From contig URKG01000010.1 in the NCBI GenBank assembly GCA_900548265.1, positions 1 through 64,000 on the forward strand: DNA of 64,000 nt, written 5' to 3'. The number at the start of each line of letters is the position of its first letter. Within the stretch, counting starts at the first letter, position 1. Source of the stretch: an uncultured Collinsella sp. (GTDB taxonomy: Bacteria > Actinomycetota > Coriobacteriia > Coriobacteriales > Coriobacteriaceae). Under the pieces are notes generated by a model that was given only the letters and a program-made list of their open reading frames with translations, was not told where the DNA came from and searched no databases. Positions 42,478 through 51,133 of this stretch are shown one piece after another. Both the position numbers and the translations under genes were made by a program.

Positions 42478-43774
42478 TACCGCACCCGCAGCACCCCGCG
42501 TGCCCAAGCGCGTCGCTGCCGTCATTCTCAACTCGCTCAAGGGCGGCGTGGTCCCGCGCATCGGCCTTCCCTATATCACCGTGGGACGCGAGGTCGAGAT
42601 TCGCGCCCTGCTCACCGATTTGAGTCTCATCGCCGACGGCGGCGCAAGCTTCCGCTTTCTGGTCGGTCGCTACGGCGCCGGCAAGAGCTTTTTGCTCCAA
42701 ACCATCCGAACGCATGCCATGGGCGAGGGATTCGTCGTCGCCGATGCAGACTTATCCCCCGAGCGCCGTCTGCAGGGCGGGCAGGGGCAGGGCCTTGCCA
42801 CCTACCGCGAGCTCATACGCAATATATCGACCAAGACGCGCCCCGAGGGCGGTGCGCTCAACCTTATTCTGGATCGCTGGGTTGCCTCGTGTGCCGACGT
42901 CGACGAGTCGGTCGTCAATGCCCAACTGGCCCCGCTCGAGGAGATGGTCCACGGCTTCGACTTCACCCGCATGCTTCGCCGCTATCGCACGGCCGCATCC
43001 GAGGGCGACGAGGAAGCCATGAGCCGCGTGACCAAATGGATCCGCGGCGAATACCGTACCAAGAGCGAGGCTCGCGCCGAGCTGGGCTCCTCGACCATCA
43101 TCAGCGATGACGACTGGTACGACTACGTTAAGCTCATTGCGCGCTTTTTGGTCTGCAGCGGCTACAAGGGTATGCTGGTGCTCATCGACGAGCTCGTGAA
43201 TCTGTATAAGATTCCCAACGCCATCACACGCCAATACAACTACGAGAAGATCCTGACCATGTACAACGACACGCTCCAGGGCAAGGCGCAGTACCTGGGC
43301 ATGATCATGGGCGGCACGCCAACCTCCATCGAAGACCGCCGCCGTGGCGTGTTCTCCTACGAGGCCCTGCGCAGCCGACTCGCTCAAGGCCGCTTTGCAC
43401 GCGAGGACCTTAAGGACATGCTCGCGCCCATCATCCGCCTGCAGCCACTCACCTACGAGGAGCTGCTGGTGCTGATCGAAAAACTCATGCAGATCCATGC
43501 CGGATACTTTGGCTGGACGCCCACGCTTACCGAGAACGACTTGGTGGACTTTCTCAAGATCGAGTTCGGTCGTGTGGGAGCCGACACACATCTGACGCCG
43601 CGTGAAGTCATTCGTGACTTTATCGAGCTGCTCGACATCCTATGCCAGAACCCCGACGCCAACGTAGCCGAGCTGCTGCAAAGCGTCGGCGGCGACGCGC
43701 TGGTGCCGGCGGCAGCAACAGGCGACACCGATACCGCAGGCGGCGACCGCAACTTCGCCGAGTTCACCATCTAA
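42470..43774 (+). CDS. BrxD-like (DUF2791) ATP-binding protein
   Basis: A 434-residue P-loop ATPase of the BrxC/BrxD (DUF2791) family. Walker A is VGRYGAGKSF near residues 66-75, Walker B is MLVLIDELVNL near 236-246, and MIMGGTPTS is a sensor-like motif. BrxD is an ATPase of type 2 BREX phage defence, usually beside the helicase BrxHI. Here it sits between a TerB_N gene and an Lhr-like helicase, with no PglX, PglZ or PglW gene in the window. It presumably drives or loads the helicase. Confidence 0.88.
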   Translation: MSDTAPAAPRVPKRVAAVILNSLKGGVVPRIGLPYITVGREVEIRALLTDLSLIADGGASFRFLVGRYGAGKSFLLQTIRTHAMGEGFVVADADLSPERRLQGGQGQGLATYRELIRNISTKTRPEGGALNLILDRWVASCADVDESVVNAQLAPLEEMVHGFDFTRMLRRYRTAASEGDEEAMSRVTKWIRGEYRTKSEARAELGSSTIISDDDWYDYVKLIARFLVCSGYKGMLVLIDELVNLYKIPNAITRQYNYEKILTMYNDTLQGKAQYLGMIMGGTPTSIEDRRRGVFSYEALRSRLAQGRFAREDLKDMLAPIIRLQPLTYEELLVLIEKLMQIHAGYFGWTPTLTENDLVDFLKIEFGRVGADTHLTPREVIRDFIELLDILCQNPDANVAELLQSVGGDALVPAAATGDTDTAGGDRNFAEFTI

Positions 43775-43809
43775 CCTACCAAAAAGGGACAGGTTTATTT
43801 TGGTAGGTT
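43773..43809. repeat. REP-like hairpin between BrxD-like and helicase genes
   Basis: Perfect 12-base arms AACCTACCAAAA and TTTTGGTAGGTT enclose the loop AGGGACAGGTTTA. The left arm starts at the stop of the BrxD-like gene. It shares the GGGACAGG core with the element at 57679-57711. Confidence 0.7.
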
Positions 43810-43890
43810 TTATCTGGGCAAACGTTGAAGCGGTAATGCAGCAAGCCACTGCCCGCCGCGTTGAGAGATTCGCTTTTGAAAGGAGGCCTC

Positions 43891-46335
43891 GTGAACGCCT
43901 TTGACCGCTACGCCCCGTTTATCCAAGACTTCATCTACTCTCACGACTGGGAGAGTCTGCGCTCTATCCAGGTTGCGGCAGCAGATGCCATCTTTAACAC
44001 ACAAGACAATGTGCTCCTAACGGCATCCACAGCTTCCGGCAAAACCGAGGCAGCCTTCTTTCCCATCCTGACCGAGTTTTGGGAGAACCCGCCCGCAAGC
44101 GTTGGCGCCCTCTACATCGGCCCCCTCAAGGCACTCATCAATGATCAGTTCGTCCGTCTCAATGACCTGTGCGAAGAAGCCGACATCCCCGTCTGGCACT
44201 GGCATGGCGACGTCTCGCAATCGCACAAGGCTAAGCTCATCAAAAAGCCGAGCGGCATCTTGCAGATTACGCCCGAGTCGCTCGAGGCACTCCTGATCCA
44301 TAAGCATATGGCGATCCCGCGCATGTTTTGCGACCTGCGCTATGTGGTCATTGACGAGGTCCATTCGCTTATGCGCGGCGATCGAGGCGGGCAGACGCTC
44401 TGCCTTATTGAGCGCCTGTCGCGCATGGCAGGCGTGCAGCCCCGTCGCATTGGCCTTTCGGCCACCATCGGCGACCCCGAGTGCACGGGTGCCTTTCTCT
44501 CACAGGGAACGGGACGCGGCTGCGTTATCCCCCGTTTTGAGGAGCCACGCCGCGTGTGGCGTATCTCCATGGAGCACTTCTACAACTCGGGTCCCCAGGC
44601 GCAGCAGCGGGGATTCGAGAGCATGGGTCCTCAAGAGGCCGAAGTGCTTGCGTGCGAGCGCATTGAGGCAGCGGCACCCGCGGCACTGCCCGCCGGCGAC
44701 CAAGACATGCGTCACAGAGGACAACTCACACAGGAGGAACGCCGCCAACGCCGTGATCAGGCACGGGGCAAGGCTGCCCCCAAGGACCGTCGCACTTCCT
44801 CAGCCCCCGAGGGCGAAGTCGACATCCCGCAGGCAACCGAACAGGCACTGCTCAACCCCACCGACACCGCACCCGATAACGCCGACCCCGGCATGGGCTA
44901 CATCTTTGAACATACCCGCGGCCGCAAGTGCCTGGTCTTTGCCAACTCGCGCGAGGAGGCAGAGGCCGTGTGCTCCATGTTGCGCAGCTACTGTGAAAGC
45001 CGGCACGAGCCCGACCGTTTCCTCATCCATCACGGTAATCTTTCGGCATCGTTGCGCGAGACGGCAGAAGAGCTTATGCGCGACGAGGAACAGGCACAGA
45101 CGACCGTCACCACCTCTACGCTGGAACTCGGCATCGATATCGGTCGCCTGGAGCGCGCGTTCCAGATCGATGCGCCGTTTACCGTCAGCTCCTTTTTGCA
45201 GCGAATGGGCCGCACGGGGCGCCGCGATCTTCCGCCCGAGATGTGGTTTGTCATGCGCGAGGAGGAACCCGAGCCGCGCACGATGATGCCCGAGACCATT
45301 CCGTGGAAGCTCCTGCAGGGCATCGCGCTCGTACAACTCTATCGCGAGGAAAAATGGGTCGAGCCGCCCGAGCTCGATCGGCTCCCCTACAGCCTGCTCT
45401 ATCACCAGACCATGTCGACGCTCGCCAGCACCGGCGAGCTCACACCGGCCGAGCTTGCTCAGCGTGTGCTCACGCTCAGCTATTTCCACCGCGTCTCGAC
45501 CGACGACTATCGCGAACTGCTGCGCCACCTCATCAAGATCGACCACATCCAGGTCACCGAGGGCGGTGGGCTCATCGTGGGCCTCGCGGGCGAGCGCATC
45601 ATCAACAACTTTAAGTTCTACGCCGTGTTCCAGGAGAACGAGGAGTTTACCGTTCGTAGCGAATCGGCCGAACTGGGCACGATTGTCAACCCGCCACCAC
45701 CTGGCGAGCGCATCGCCATCGCGGGCCATTGCTGGATCGTCGAGGAAGTGGACTGGAAGCGTCATACCGTCTTTGCCACGCAGGTCAAGGGCCGTGTGCC
45801 GGCCTACTTTGGCGACTGCCCCGGTGACATCAACACACATGTACTCGAGCGTATGCGCAAGGCGCTCAACGAGCACACAGCATATCCGTACCTTATGGGT
45901 AACGCACGGGCCCGCTTGGCGCAGGCTCGTCATACGGCCGAGATTTCGGGCGCGGGAACCAAGCCGCTCATCAACCTGGGCGGCGACACCTGGGTGCTCT
46001 TCCCCTGGTTGGGCAGCTACGCCTTTCTGGCGCTCGAACGTATGCTCAAGATTAAATGTGCCGCGGAGCTTGGCCTTCGCGGACTCGACCCATCACGCCC
46101 GTACTTTATGCAGTTTAAGATGAAGGCCGACGAGGAGACGTTCTTTGAGGTGCTCGCCGCCGAGGCCGAGAAGGACTTCGATCCCATCGAGCTCGTCTAT
46201 CCCGGCGAGGTGCCTTACTTTGATCGTTACGATGAGTTCGTTCCCGAAGAGCTCGTGCGCAAGGGCTTTGCCGAAGGCGTGCTCGACATCGAGGGTATGA
46301 AGCAGCGCGTCCTCAGCTGGCGCGACCACGTCTAA
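43891..46335 (+). CDS. DEAD/DEAH helicase (BrxHI/Lhr-like)
   Basis: An 814-residue superfamily 2 helicase. It has TASTASGKTEAAF (Walker A) near residues 44-56, VIDEVHSLMRGDRGG (DEVH box), GLSATIGDP and QRMGRTGRRDLPPE (motif VI). A low-complexity charged insert lies at about 270-330. The C-terminal half resembles the Lhr-type DUF1998-like/BrxHI region. It is expected to unwind or translocate on DNA. The GTG at 43891 follows AAAGGAGG with four bases between. It ends the TerB_N/BrxD/helicase module and is separated from the ATPase gene by a hairpin. Confidence 0.9.
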   Translation: MNAFDRYAPFIQDFIYSHDWESLRSIQVAAADAIFNTQDNVLLTASTASGKTEAAFFPILTEFWENPPASVGALYIGPLKALINDQFVRLNDLCEEADIPVWHWHGDVSQSHKAKLIKKPSGILQITPESLEALLIHKHMAIPRMFCDLRYVVIDEVHSLMRGDRGGQTLCLIERLSRMAGVQPRRIGLSATIGDPECTGAFLSQGTGRGCVIPRFEEPRRVWRISMEHFYNSGPQAQQRGFESMGPQEAEVLACERIEAAAPAALPAGDQDMRHRGQLTQEERRQRRDQARGKAAPKDRRTSSAPEGEVDIPQATEQALLNPTDTAPDNADPGMGYIFEHTRGRKCLVFANSREEAEAVCSMLRSYCESRHEPDRFLIHHGNLSASLRETAEELMRDEEQAQTTVTTSTLELGIDIGRLERAFQIDAPFTVSSFLQRMGRTGRRDLPPEMWFVMREEEPEPRTMMPETIPWKLLQGIALVQLYREEKWVEPPELDRLPYSLLYHQTMSTLASTGELTPAELAQRVLTLSYFHRVSTDDYRELLRHLIKIDHIQVTEGGGLIVGLAGERIINNFKFYAVFQENEEFTVRSESAELGTIVNPPPPGERIAIAGHCWIVEEVDWKRHTVFATQVKGRVPAYFGDCPGDINTHVLERMRKALNEHTAYPYLMGNARARLAQARHTAEISGAGTKPLINLGGDTWVLFPWLGSYAFLALERMLKIKCAAELGLRGLDPSRPYFMQFKMKADEETFFEVLAAEAEKDFDPIELVYPGEVPYFDRYDEFVPEELVRKGFAEGVLDIEGMKQRVLSWRDHV

Positions 46336-46364
46336 AACCAGTCTTTTTGGGACGGGGAGACTTA

Positions 46365-47240
46365 CTAGTCGTGAAGAACGGTGCCGAGGAAGTCAGCGTC
46401 GAAGGGCACGACTTCGGCAAAGGCATAGTCGCCGTCACTGGCGATGAGCAGGTAGTTTTCCTCGCCGCCGAACTCTGTATCGCCGCATGGGACCACCCAG
46501 GCGTGGACGAATACCTCGAGTGCCGTGGCAGCGCAATCGCGCAGGAACGTCACATCGCTCCCCTCGTTTGCGCTCACGATATTGGCAACGTAGATACCCC
46601 CGTGGTTCAGGCTGCCTCGCACCAAACGCAACGCCTCAACCGTCGCCAGCTCGCGTACGGGCTCGGCACCGCCAAAGCAATCGCTCACGATAACGTCGTA
46701 GCGACGATGTCCCACGCTCGTCACGCCCAGGTACGAACGCGCCTCGGCGGTAATCACCCTCAGGCGATCGCCAACCGTACGCTCCAACTCCTCCAAATAG
46801 AACCAGCGGCGCGCCAGACGCGTAATCTCGACATCATATTCAATGACGTCCATACGCAAGCCCTCATGCAACAACAGTGCAAACTTGGGATAGGCAAACC
46901 CGCCGCCGCCCAACATGAGCATACGGTCGATACCATGCCCGTAAGCATCACGCATTGCGTCCTCGGCCTCAAACACATCGTCAAATGCACGATAGTACGC
47001 AAAGACGGGCTCCGCCCAACGCTCGCCTACATAGCTCGCGCTTTGGTAGACACCGCCCTGCACGAGCACACGGACCTCGTCACCGCCCTCGTCGCGCATG
47101 CGCTTTACGCGCGCCAACCCGTTGCGGGTTCGCGCAACCTGCAGACAGGCAGCACGAACAGCGACGGCGGCTGCACCAAGCGCCGCGGCTCCCAGAGCAA
47201 CGCCGGCAACGACGCCAGCAGAAACACTTGGCTTGTTCAT
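46365..47240 (-). CDS. Spermidine synthase-like methyltransferase-fold protein
   Basis: A 291-residue protein. It has an N-terminal hydrophobic segment (about residues 8-30), then a Rossmann fold related to spermidine synthase (RMLMLGGGGFAYPKF, VIEYDVEITRLARRWF, RYDVIVSDCFGG). Classical polyamine-substrate residues are not clearly conserved, so it may use another aminopropyl or methyl donor. The ATG at 47240 directly follows the elp3 TAG with GGAG upstream, so it is cotranscribed with elp3. A purine-rich tract, TTTTTGGGACGGGGAG, lies just after its stop. Confidence 0.75.
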   Translation of the reverse strand: MNKPSVSAGVVAGVALGAAALGAAAVAVRAACLQVARTRNGLARVKRMRDEGGDEVRVLVQGGVYQSASYVGERWAEPVFAYYRAFDDVFEAEDAMRDAYGHGIDRMLMLGGGGFAYPKFALLLHEGLRMDVIEYDVEITRLARRWFYLEELERTVGDRLRVITAEARSYLGVTSVGHRRYDVIVSDCFGGAEPVRELATVEALRLVRGSLNHGGIYVANIVSANEGSDVTFLRDCAATALEVFVHAWVVPCGDTEFGGEENYLLIASDGDYAFAEVVPFDADFLGTVLHD

Positions 47241-49145
47241 CTAGAGCTCCTTTTGCAGATAGAGTCCGTGGTCATAAAAACCCAAATGGCGATAGTACTC
47301 GCGCGTACCGATCGCGCTGATCACGTTGACGCGCGCATAGCCGGCATCCCGGGCGATCTCGCACGCACGCTCTACGAGCAAACGCCCCAGCCCATGATGC
47401 TGAGCCGCCTGGCCCTGATCGCCCACACGTGCCGCCATGCCATACACGTGCACCTCGCGAATCATTGCCTCGTCCGGCGTCGTCGGCAACTCGTCCGCAT
47501 GCGTGGCAACAAACGAATGGTCGGGCAGCGACAACCGCAAAAAACCAACAATCTTGCCCTCGGGCGTCACCCATTGCAAAAAACGCTCGCTCGTCACCGG
47601 CGTCTCGTACGCGACCTCATCAAGGGACAGCTCACTCAAGTCGGCACCCGCCGTGCTGATCTCGCGATAGCGAATCTCACGCACCATCGCACCATCACCC
47701 CGAGCAGCCAGGCGGTTCTCAACGAGCTGACGCAGGTTGGGTTTCTTGTTGCCCACCATGATGTCATCGGAGCTAAAGTCGCGGATCATGCGGCTGATGC
47801 GGCAGAACGCCGGCGTCACCACGATATCGTCGGCCAGCACATCGAGCAGCTCTTCCTCGGTATAGGGACGCCACTCGCCGCACTCATAGCAGCCCACCAG
47901 ACGCGAACCCTCAATGAGCGCACACGGGTAGACCTTGACCTCGTCGGGCATAAAGGCCCCCTCGGTCATAAAGCGCTCGTAGTCGCGCTTGTCCCCCTCG
48001 GGTGTGGCGCCCAGTAAGTTGAGCATAAAATGCGCATGGATCTTAAAGCCAAACAGGCGCGCAAGCGAAAACGCCTGCTCGATCTGAGCCACCGAAATGC
48101 GGCGCTCGTTGATATCGAGCAGGTGCTGGTCGAGGCTCTGGATGCCCATCTGAATCTTGGTGCAACCCAGGCGGCGAATGAGCGTGAGCGCCTGTGGCGT
48201 CACGGCATCGGGGCGCGTCTCGATAACGAGCCCCACCACGCGATGCTTCGCCGTCTCGTTGATGCGCTGCTGACGTTCAAGCTCCTCCATCGTGGTCGTC
48301 TGCCACTGGGCGACCTCGCCCCACGGCGTACCGGGACCGTACAGACGACGCACCGCGCGGTTATAGCCACCCACGGCAGCATCCACACGCCCCTGCTCGT
48401 CGGCAACACCGCTCGCAAGCTCGGCCTCGTCGGTCGCAATACCGGCAGCCCGATAGCGCTCACGGCGTTCTGTTACCACCGGCGGCAAGGCATCGGCAGG
48501 AGCGTCATCGAGCAGGCGCCCTGCCTCGGCACGGCTGATGCCCGGACGCGCCAACATGGGGTTGGCAGCCACGCCGGCGACGGCATCGTCATTGAGCGCA
48601 CGGAAAAGCTCTGACATAAACCATGTCTGATAGCCTTCCGGATAGTCGCTCCAGGTGCCACCGAGCACAATGAGCTCAATCTTATCGGTCGCATGCCCCA
48701 TCTGCGAAAGCGCCGTCAAACGGGCACTCACCTGCAGATACGGGTCAAAGCAATTTTGCTCCGCACGGGCGCATGCCGGCTCGGCGTGCAGATAGCTCTT
48801 GGGCATGCGCAGGTCGTTGGGGCAAAACAGGCAATCGCCCGAGCATGGCCAGGGCTTGGTGATAACGGTAATGGTCGCCACGCCCGAAGCCGTGCGGCGC
48901 GGCTTCATACGCAGCACCTGCAGCAGTTGACGTTCCAGATCGGAATCGACATTCCACGCAGCCCACCGAGCCGGCTCCTCACGTTTAACCCGCTGGCAAA
49001 ACGGCAGCAGGCGGCGCTTGGCCAAATCGCGTTTGTCGGCACCCTCGCGGCGCGCCTCGGCATGTATCAATTTGACGAGCGCTTTGTCGTCCACGGTCTC
49101 GCCGCGACGCAGAGCCTCAAGTATGTTCAAGATAATCTGTTCCAT
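47241..49145 (-). CDS. elp3: Bacterial Elp3: tRNA U34 modifying radical SAM/GNAT
   Basis: A 634-residue Elp3, predicted to add a carboxymethyl group to uridine 34 of tRNA using radical SAM chemistry and acetyl-CoA. The radical SAM cluster is in KPWPCSGDCLFCPNDLRMP near residue 96-114. Further signatures are VLGGTWSDYPEGYQ, GTPWGEVAQWQ, VGLVIETRPD and KIQMGIQSLDQ. The C-terminal GNAT domain shows GLGRLLVERACEIAR and TREYYRHLGFYDHGLY. The ATG at 49145 has GGGGGC upstream. In eukaryotes Elp3 works inside Elongator. Bacterial forms lack those partners. Confidence 0.94.
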   Translation of the reverse strand: MEQIILNILEALRRGETVDDKALVKLIHAEARREGADKRDLAKRRLLPFCQRVKREEPARWAAWNVDSDLERQLLQVLRMKPRRTASGVATITVITKPWPCSGDCLFCPNDLRMPKSYLHAEPACARAEQNCFDPYLQVSARLTALSQMGHATDKIELIVLGGTWSDYPEGYQTWFMSELFRALNDDAVAGVAANPMLARPGISRAEAGRLLDDAPADALPPVVTERRERYRAAGIATDEAELASGVADEQGRVDAAVGGYNRAVRRLYGPGTPWGEVAQWQTTTMEELERQQRINETAKHRVVGLVIETRPDAVTPQALTLIRRLGCTKIQMGIQSLDQHLLDINERRISVAQIEQAFSLARLFGFKIHAHFMLNLLGATPEGDKRDYERFMTEGAFMPDEVKVYPCALIEGSRLVGCYECGEWRPYTEEELLDVLADDIVVTPAFCRISRMIRDFSSDDIMVGNKKPNLRQLVENRLAARGDGAMVREIRYREISTAGADLSELSLDEVAYETPVTSERFLQWVTPEGKIVGFLRLSLPDHSFVATHADELPTTPDEAMIREVHVYGMAARVGDQGQAAQHHGLGRLLVERACEIARDAGYARVNVISAIGTREYYRHLGFYDHGLYLQKEL

Positions 49146-49165
49146 GCCCCCATTGTAAAGGCAAA

Positions 49166-49194
49166 GGCGCCGGAGCCGACCTCGGCTTCGGCGC
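49166..49194 (-). terminator. Terminator downstream of the DUF4097 gene
   Basis: Stem GGCGCCGAAGCCGA with its near-complement on the minus strand, followed by TTTGCCTTT. It lies about 50 bases after the DUF4097 stop. Confidence 0.7.
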
Positions 49195-49243
49195 CTTCAT
49201 CAAACAGCGCAGCTATGGTATATAAGTCTTCGATAACCGCCCG

Positions 49244-50146
49244 TCACTCTGAATCAAATGACATGTCGCCCGAACCGACCTCAAAACGATACGTAGCAGA
49301 CTTATCGCCGTTATCGAATTCAAGATTCAAAATGGTCTCGCCGTCGTAGCCAAGCGGAAGGAAATCGCTCTCGAAGTCGCCGCTGCCCAAGGTAAGGCTC
49401 GCCTTAAAGCCCGTCGAGTTCGGAACCATCATCTCCACATCGCCCGAGCCCACACTCACGTCCATCGACTTCGCGGGGGCCTGGTAGAGCTCGAACGTCA
49501 CATCGCCCGAACCGACCTCAGCACTGAGCGCATCAGTCACGCTGCCCGCAAACTCTACATCTCCCGCACCCAGGAAAAGGTCAAGACCATCACAGGTGAC
49601 ACCGGCAATCTGCAGATCACCCGAGCCCACGTGCGCGTTGACTCCCTTCAGACGTTCGGCAACACGGCGCGGCAGCTCGACCGTAACTGAGCGATCGATT
49701 GCCTTACCGTCATCACTTCCAAACTGGGAAACCTTGAGCGTCGAGTCCTCGACGGATGCGATGTTCTGCGTCGCGGCCTTGGAGGCATCCATACCATTGG
49801 CAACGCGTCCCCGCTCGATAACGCGAGCCTTGTTACCATCAATAACCTTGACGTCCACCGTAGCCGCATCGATATCGAAATCGAGGTAGCGAAACTCATC
49901 GGCATCAAAGGTCGTACACGAAAGCTGCTGAGGCCGAGCGGAATAGTTACCGCCATCGTTCATAAAATCGTCGTCATCAACCACATCGTCCATACCGGAC
50001 AAGCCGGGTATAACATCGTCGAGATCCCACGGGCCATCAAAATGAATCAAAGTCCGCGAAACGCCAAAAACAAGCCCGATAATCAGTACAAACGCTCCGA
50101 TGCCGACGCCCAGGCGCAGCTTGGATTCATGCGAAAGCTTCATCAT
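49244..50146 (-). CDS. DUF4097 beta-strand repeat protein
   Basis: A 300-residue protein with one N-terminal membrane segment (LRLGVGIGAFVLIIGLVFGV) and an extracytoplasmic domain. That domain carries six repeats of about 20 residues: VGSGDLQ, LGAGDVEF, VGSGDVTF, VGSGDVEM, LGSGDFES and VGSGDMSF. This pattern fits the DUF4097 'putative adhesin' family, which forms a beta-helix. The ATG overlaps the stop of the upstream HTH gene by four bases (ATGA). The pair probably forms a membrane-linked regulatory unit. Confidence 0.88.
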   Translation of the reverse strand: MMKLSHESKLRLGVGIGAFVLIIGLVFGVSRTLIHFDGPWDLDDVIPGLSGMDDVVDDDDFMNDGGNYSARPQQLSCTTFDADEFRYLDFDIDAATVDVKVIDGNKARVIERGRVANGMDASKAATQNIASVEDSTLKVSQFGSDDGKAIDRSVTVELPRRVAERLKGVNAHVGSGDLQIAGVTCDGLDLFLGAGDVEFAGSVTDALSAEVGSGDVTFELYQAPAKSMDVSVGSGDVEMMVPNSTGFKASLTLGSGDFESDFLPLGYDGETILNLEFDNGDKSATYRFEVGSGDMSFDSE

Positions 50147-50865
50147 TCGTCACCTTCTTTGGCACATGGCTCAGCGGTGGCCGCGGTAGCCACGTCAGCA
50201 TCAGGTTCCGCAGAAGTATCCTTCCCCTGGGCCCTGACCGCCACCGGTGCCGGACCAACCTGAATATCCCCGCGCGCCCAATCGCCATCGAGTGCACGCG
50301 CCACCCAGTGATAGATGGGAATCGTGAAGAAGATCAGCGCAGCAAAGGGGCCGGCACCAAACAGGAACATCAGTAAAAAGAACAGCAGCCAGCACACGGC
50401 CCAATACGGGAATGACTGGAACGGACCCTTCACCGGAGTCGGACCAGCCGCACCGGTACCCGTCACCTGAGCCGTCGCCGCATTGGCAGCCTGCGCACTC
50501 CAGCTTGCCGCCTGCGCCGCCTTGGCTGCCGCGTCACTTGCCTGCGTTGCCGCCTCGGTGGCGCGCGCCGCCGCCTCATGGGTGCGGGCGCGCTCTGCCG
50601 CCTCGGCCTCGCGCTGACGAGCGCGGTCCTCGTTCTCAAACTCGATATCGTCCTCAATCTCATCGCTCGGATTGAGCAGCTCGTCCAGACTCACACCATA
50701 GAGCTTGGCGAGCGAGATCAGGTTCTCGGTATCGGGCGAGCTCTCCGCACGCTCCCATTTACTAACCGCCTGGCGCGACAGCCCCAGCTTTCGCGCCAGC
50801 CCTTCTTGGCTAAAGCCCTTGCTGCGGCGAAGGTCGGCGAGCCGCTGCGCAGTTTCTACATTCAT
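50143..50865 (-). CDS. XRE-family HTH regulator with membrane segments
   Basis: A 240-residue protein. Residues about 5-60 are a classic Cro/CI helix-turn-helix (RRSKGFSQEGLARKLGLSRQAVSKWERAESSPD). An Ala-rich helical region at 80-130 follows, then two hydrophobic segments (about 152-190), ending with a polar tail. The membrane anchoring suggests that DNA binding is controlled by a surface signal. It is coupled to the DUF4097 gene by ATGA overlap. The ATG at 50865 follows AGGAGG. Confidence 0.88.
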   Translation of the reverse strand: MNVETAQRLADLRRSKGFSQEGLARKLGLSRQAVSKWERAESSPDTENLISLAKLYGVSLDELLNPSDEIEDDIEFENEDRARQREAEAAERARTHEAAARATEAATQASDAAAKAAQAASWSAQAANAATAQVTGTGAAGPTPVKGPFQSFPYWAVCWLLFFLLMFLFGAGPFAALIFFTIPIYHWVARALDGDWARGDIQVGPAPVAVRAQGKDTSAEPDADVATAATAEPCAKEGDE

Positions 50866-51012
50866 GGTTCCTCCTATGTGATGCCAGCCGTGCCGCCGGA
50901 CCGTTTTTTGTTCTTAAGGCGCCTTGCACAGTTAAAAATCTATCCGCCACCGCCAAAAGCATGCCACCTATTCTAGTGAGATTTTTGACAACTGGCGGTT
51001 GCGGGCACATAT

Positions 51013-51055
51013 GAGCTGCGGAAATGTGTCCAAACAAAGCAATGAGCCGCAGCTC
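51013..51055. repeat. Inverted repeat in a divergent promoter region
   Basis: Nine-base arms GAGCTGCGG and CCGCAGCTC enclose 25 bases containing TGTCC. It lies between the HTH gene and the methyltransferase, read in opposite directions. It may be an operator, or it may be a short hairpin element of the same type as the other intergenic hairpins. Confidence 0.45.
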
Positions 51056-51133
51056 GGTTGTCCCCGTTGCGGCGTTAACGGTAGTATGGTCGTACTGTTT
51101 ATTTCGCACCGCTAACGGAGGGAGTTCCGCGCC

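Noticed and set aside
46336..46364. Another REP hairpin after the BrxHI-like helicase
   Set aside because: GTCTTTTTGGGACGGGGAGAC has GTCT/AGAC ends but only a very short stem, so it is not counted as a member of the family.
46347..48017. Long plus-strand open frame of 556 codons opposite elp3 and the spermidine-synthase-like gene
   Set aside because: Antisense of two supported genes, with His/Arg/Leu-rich shadow composition.
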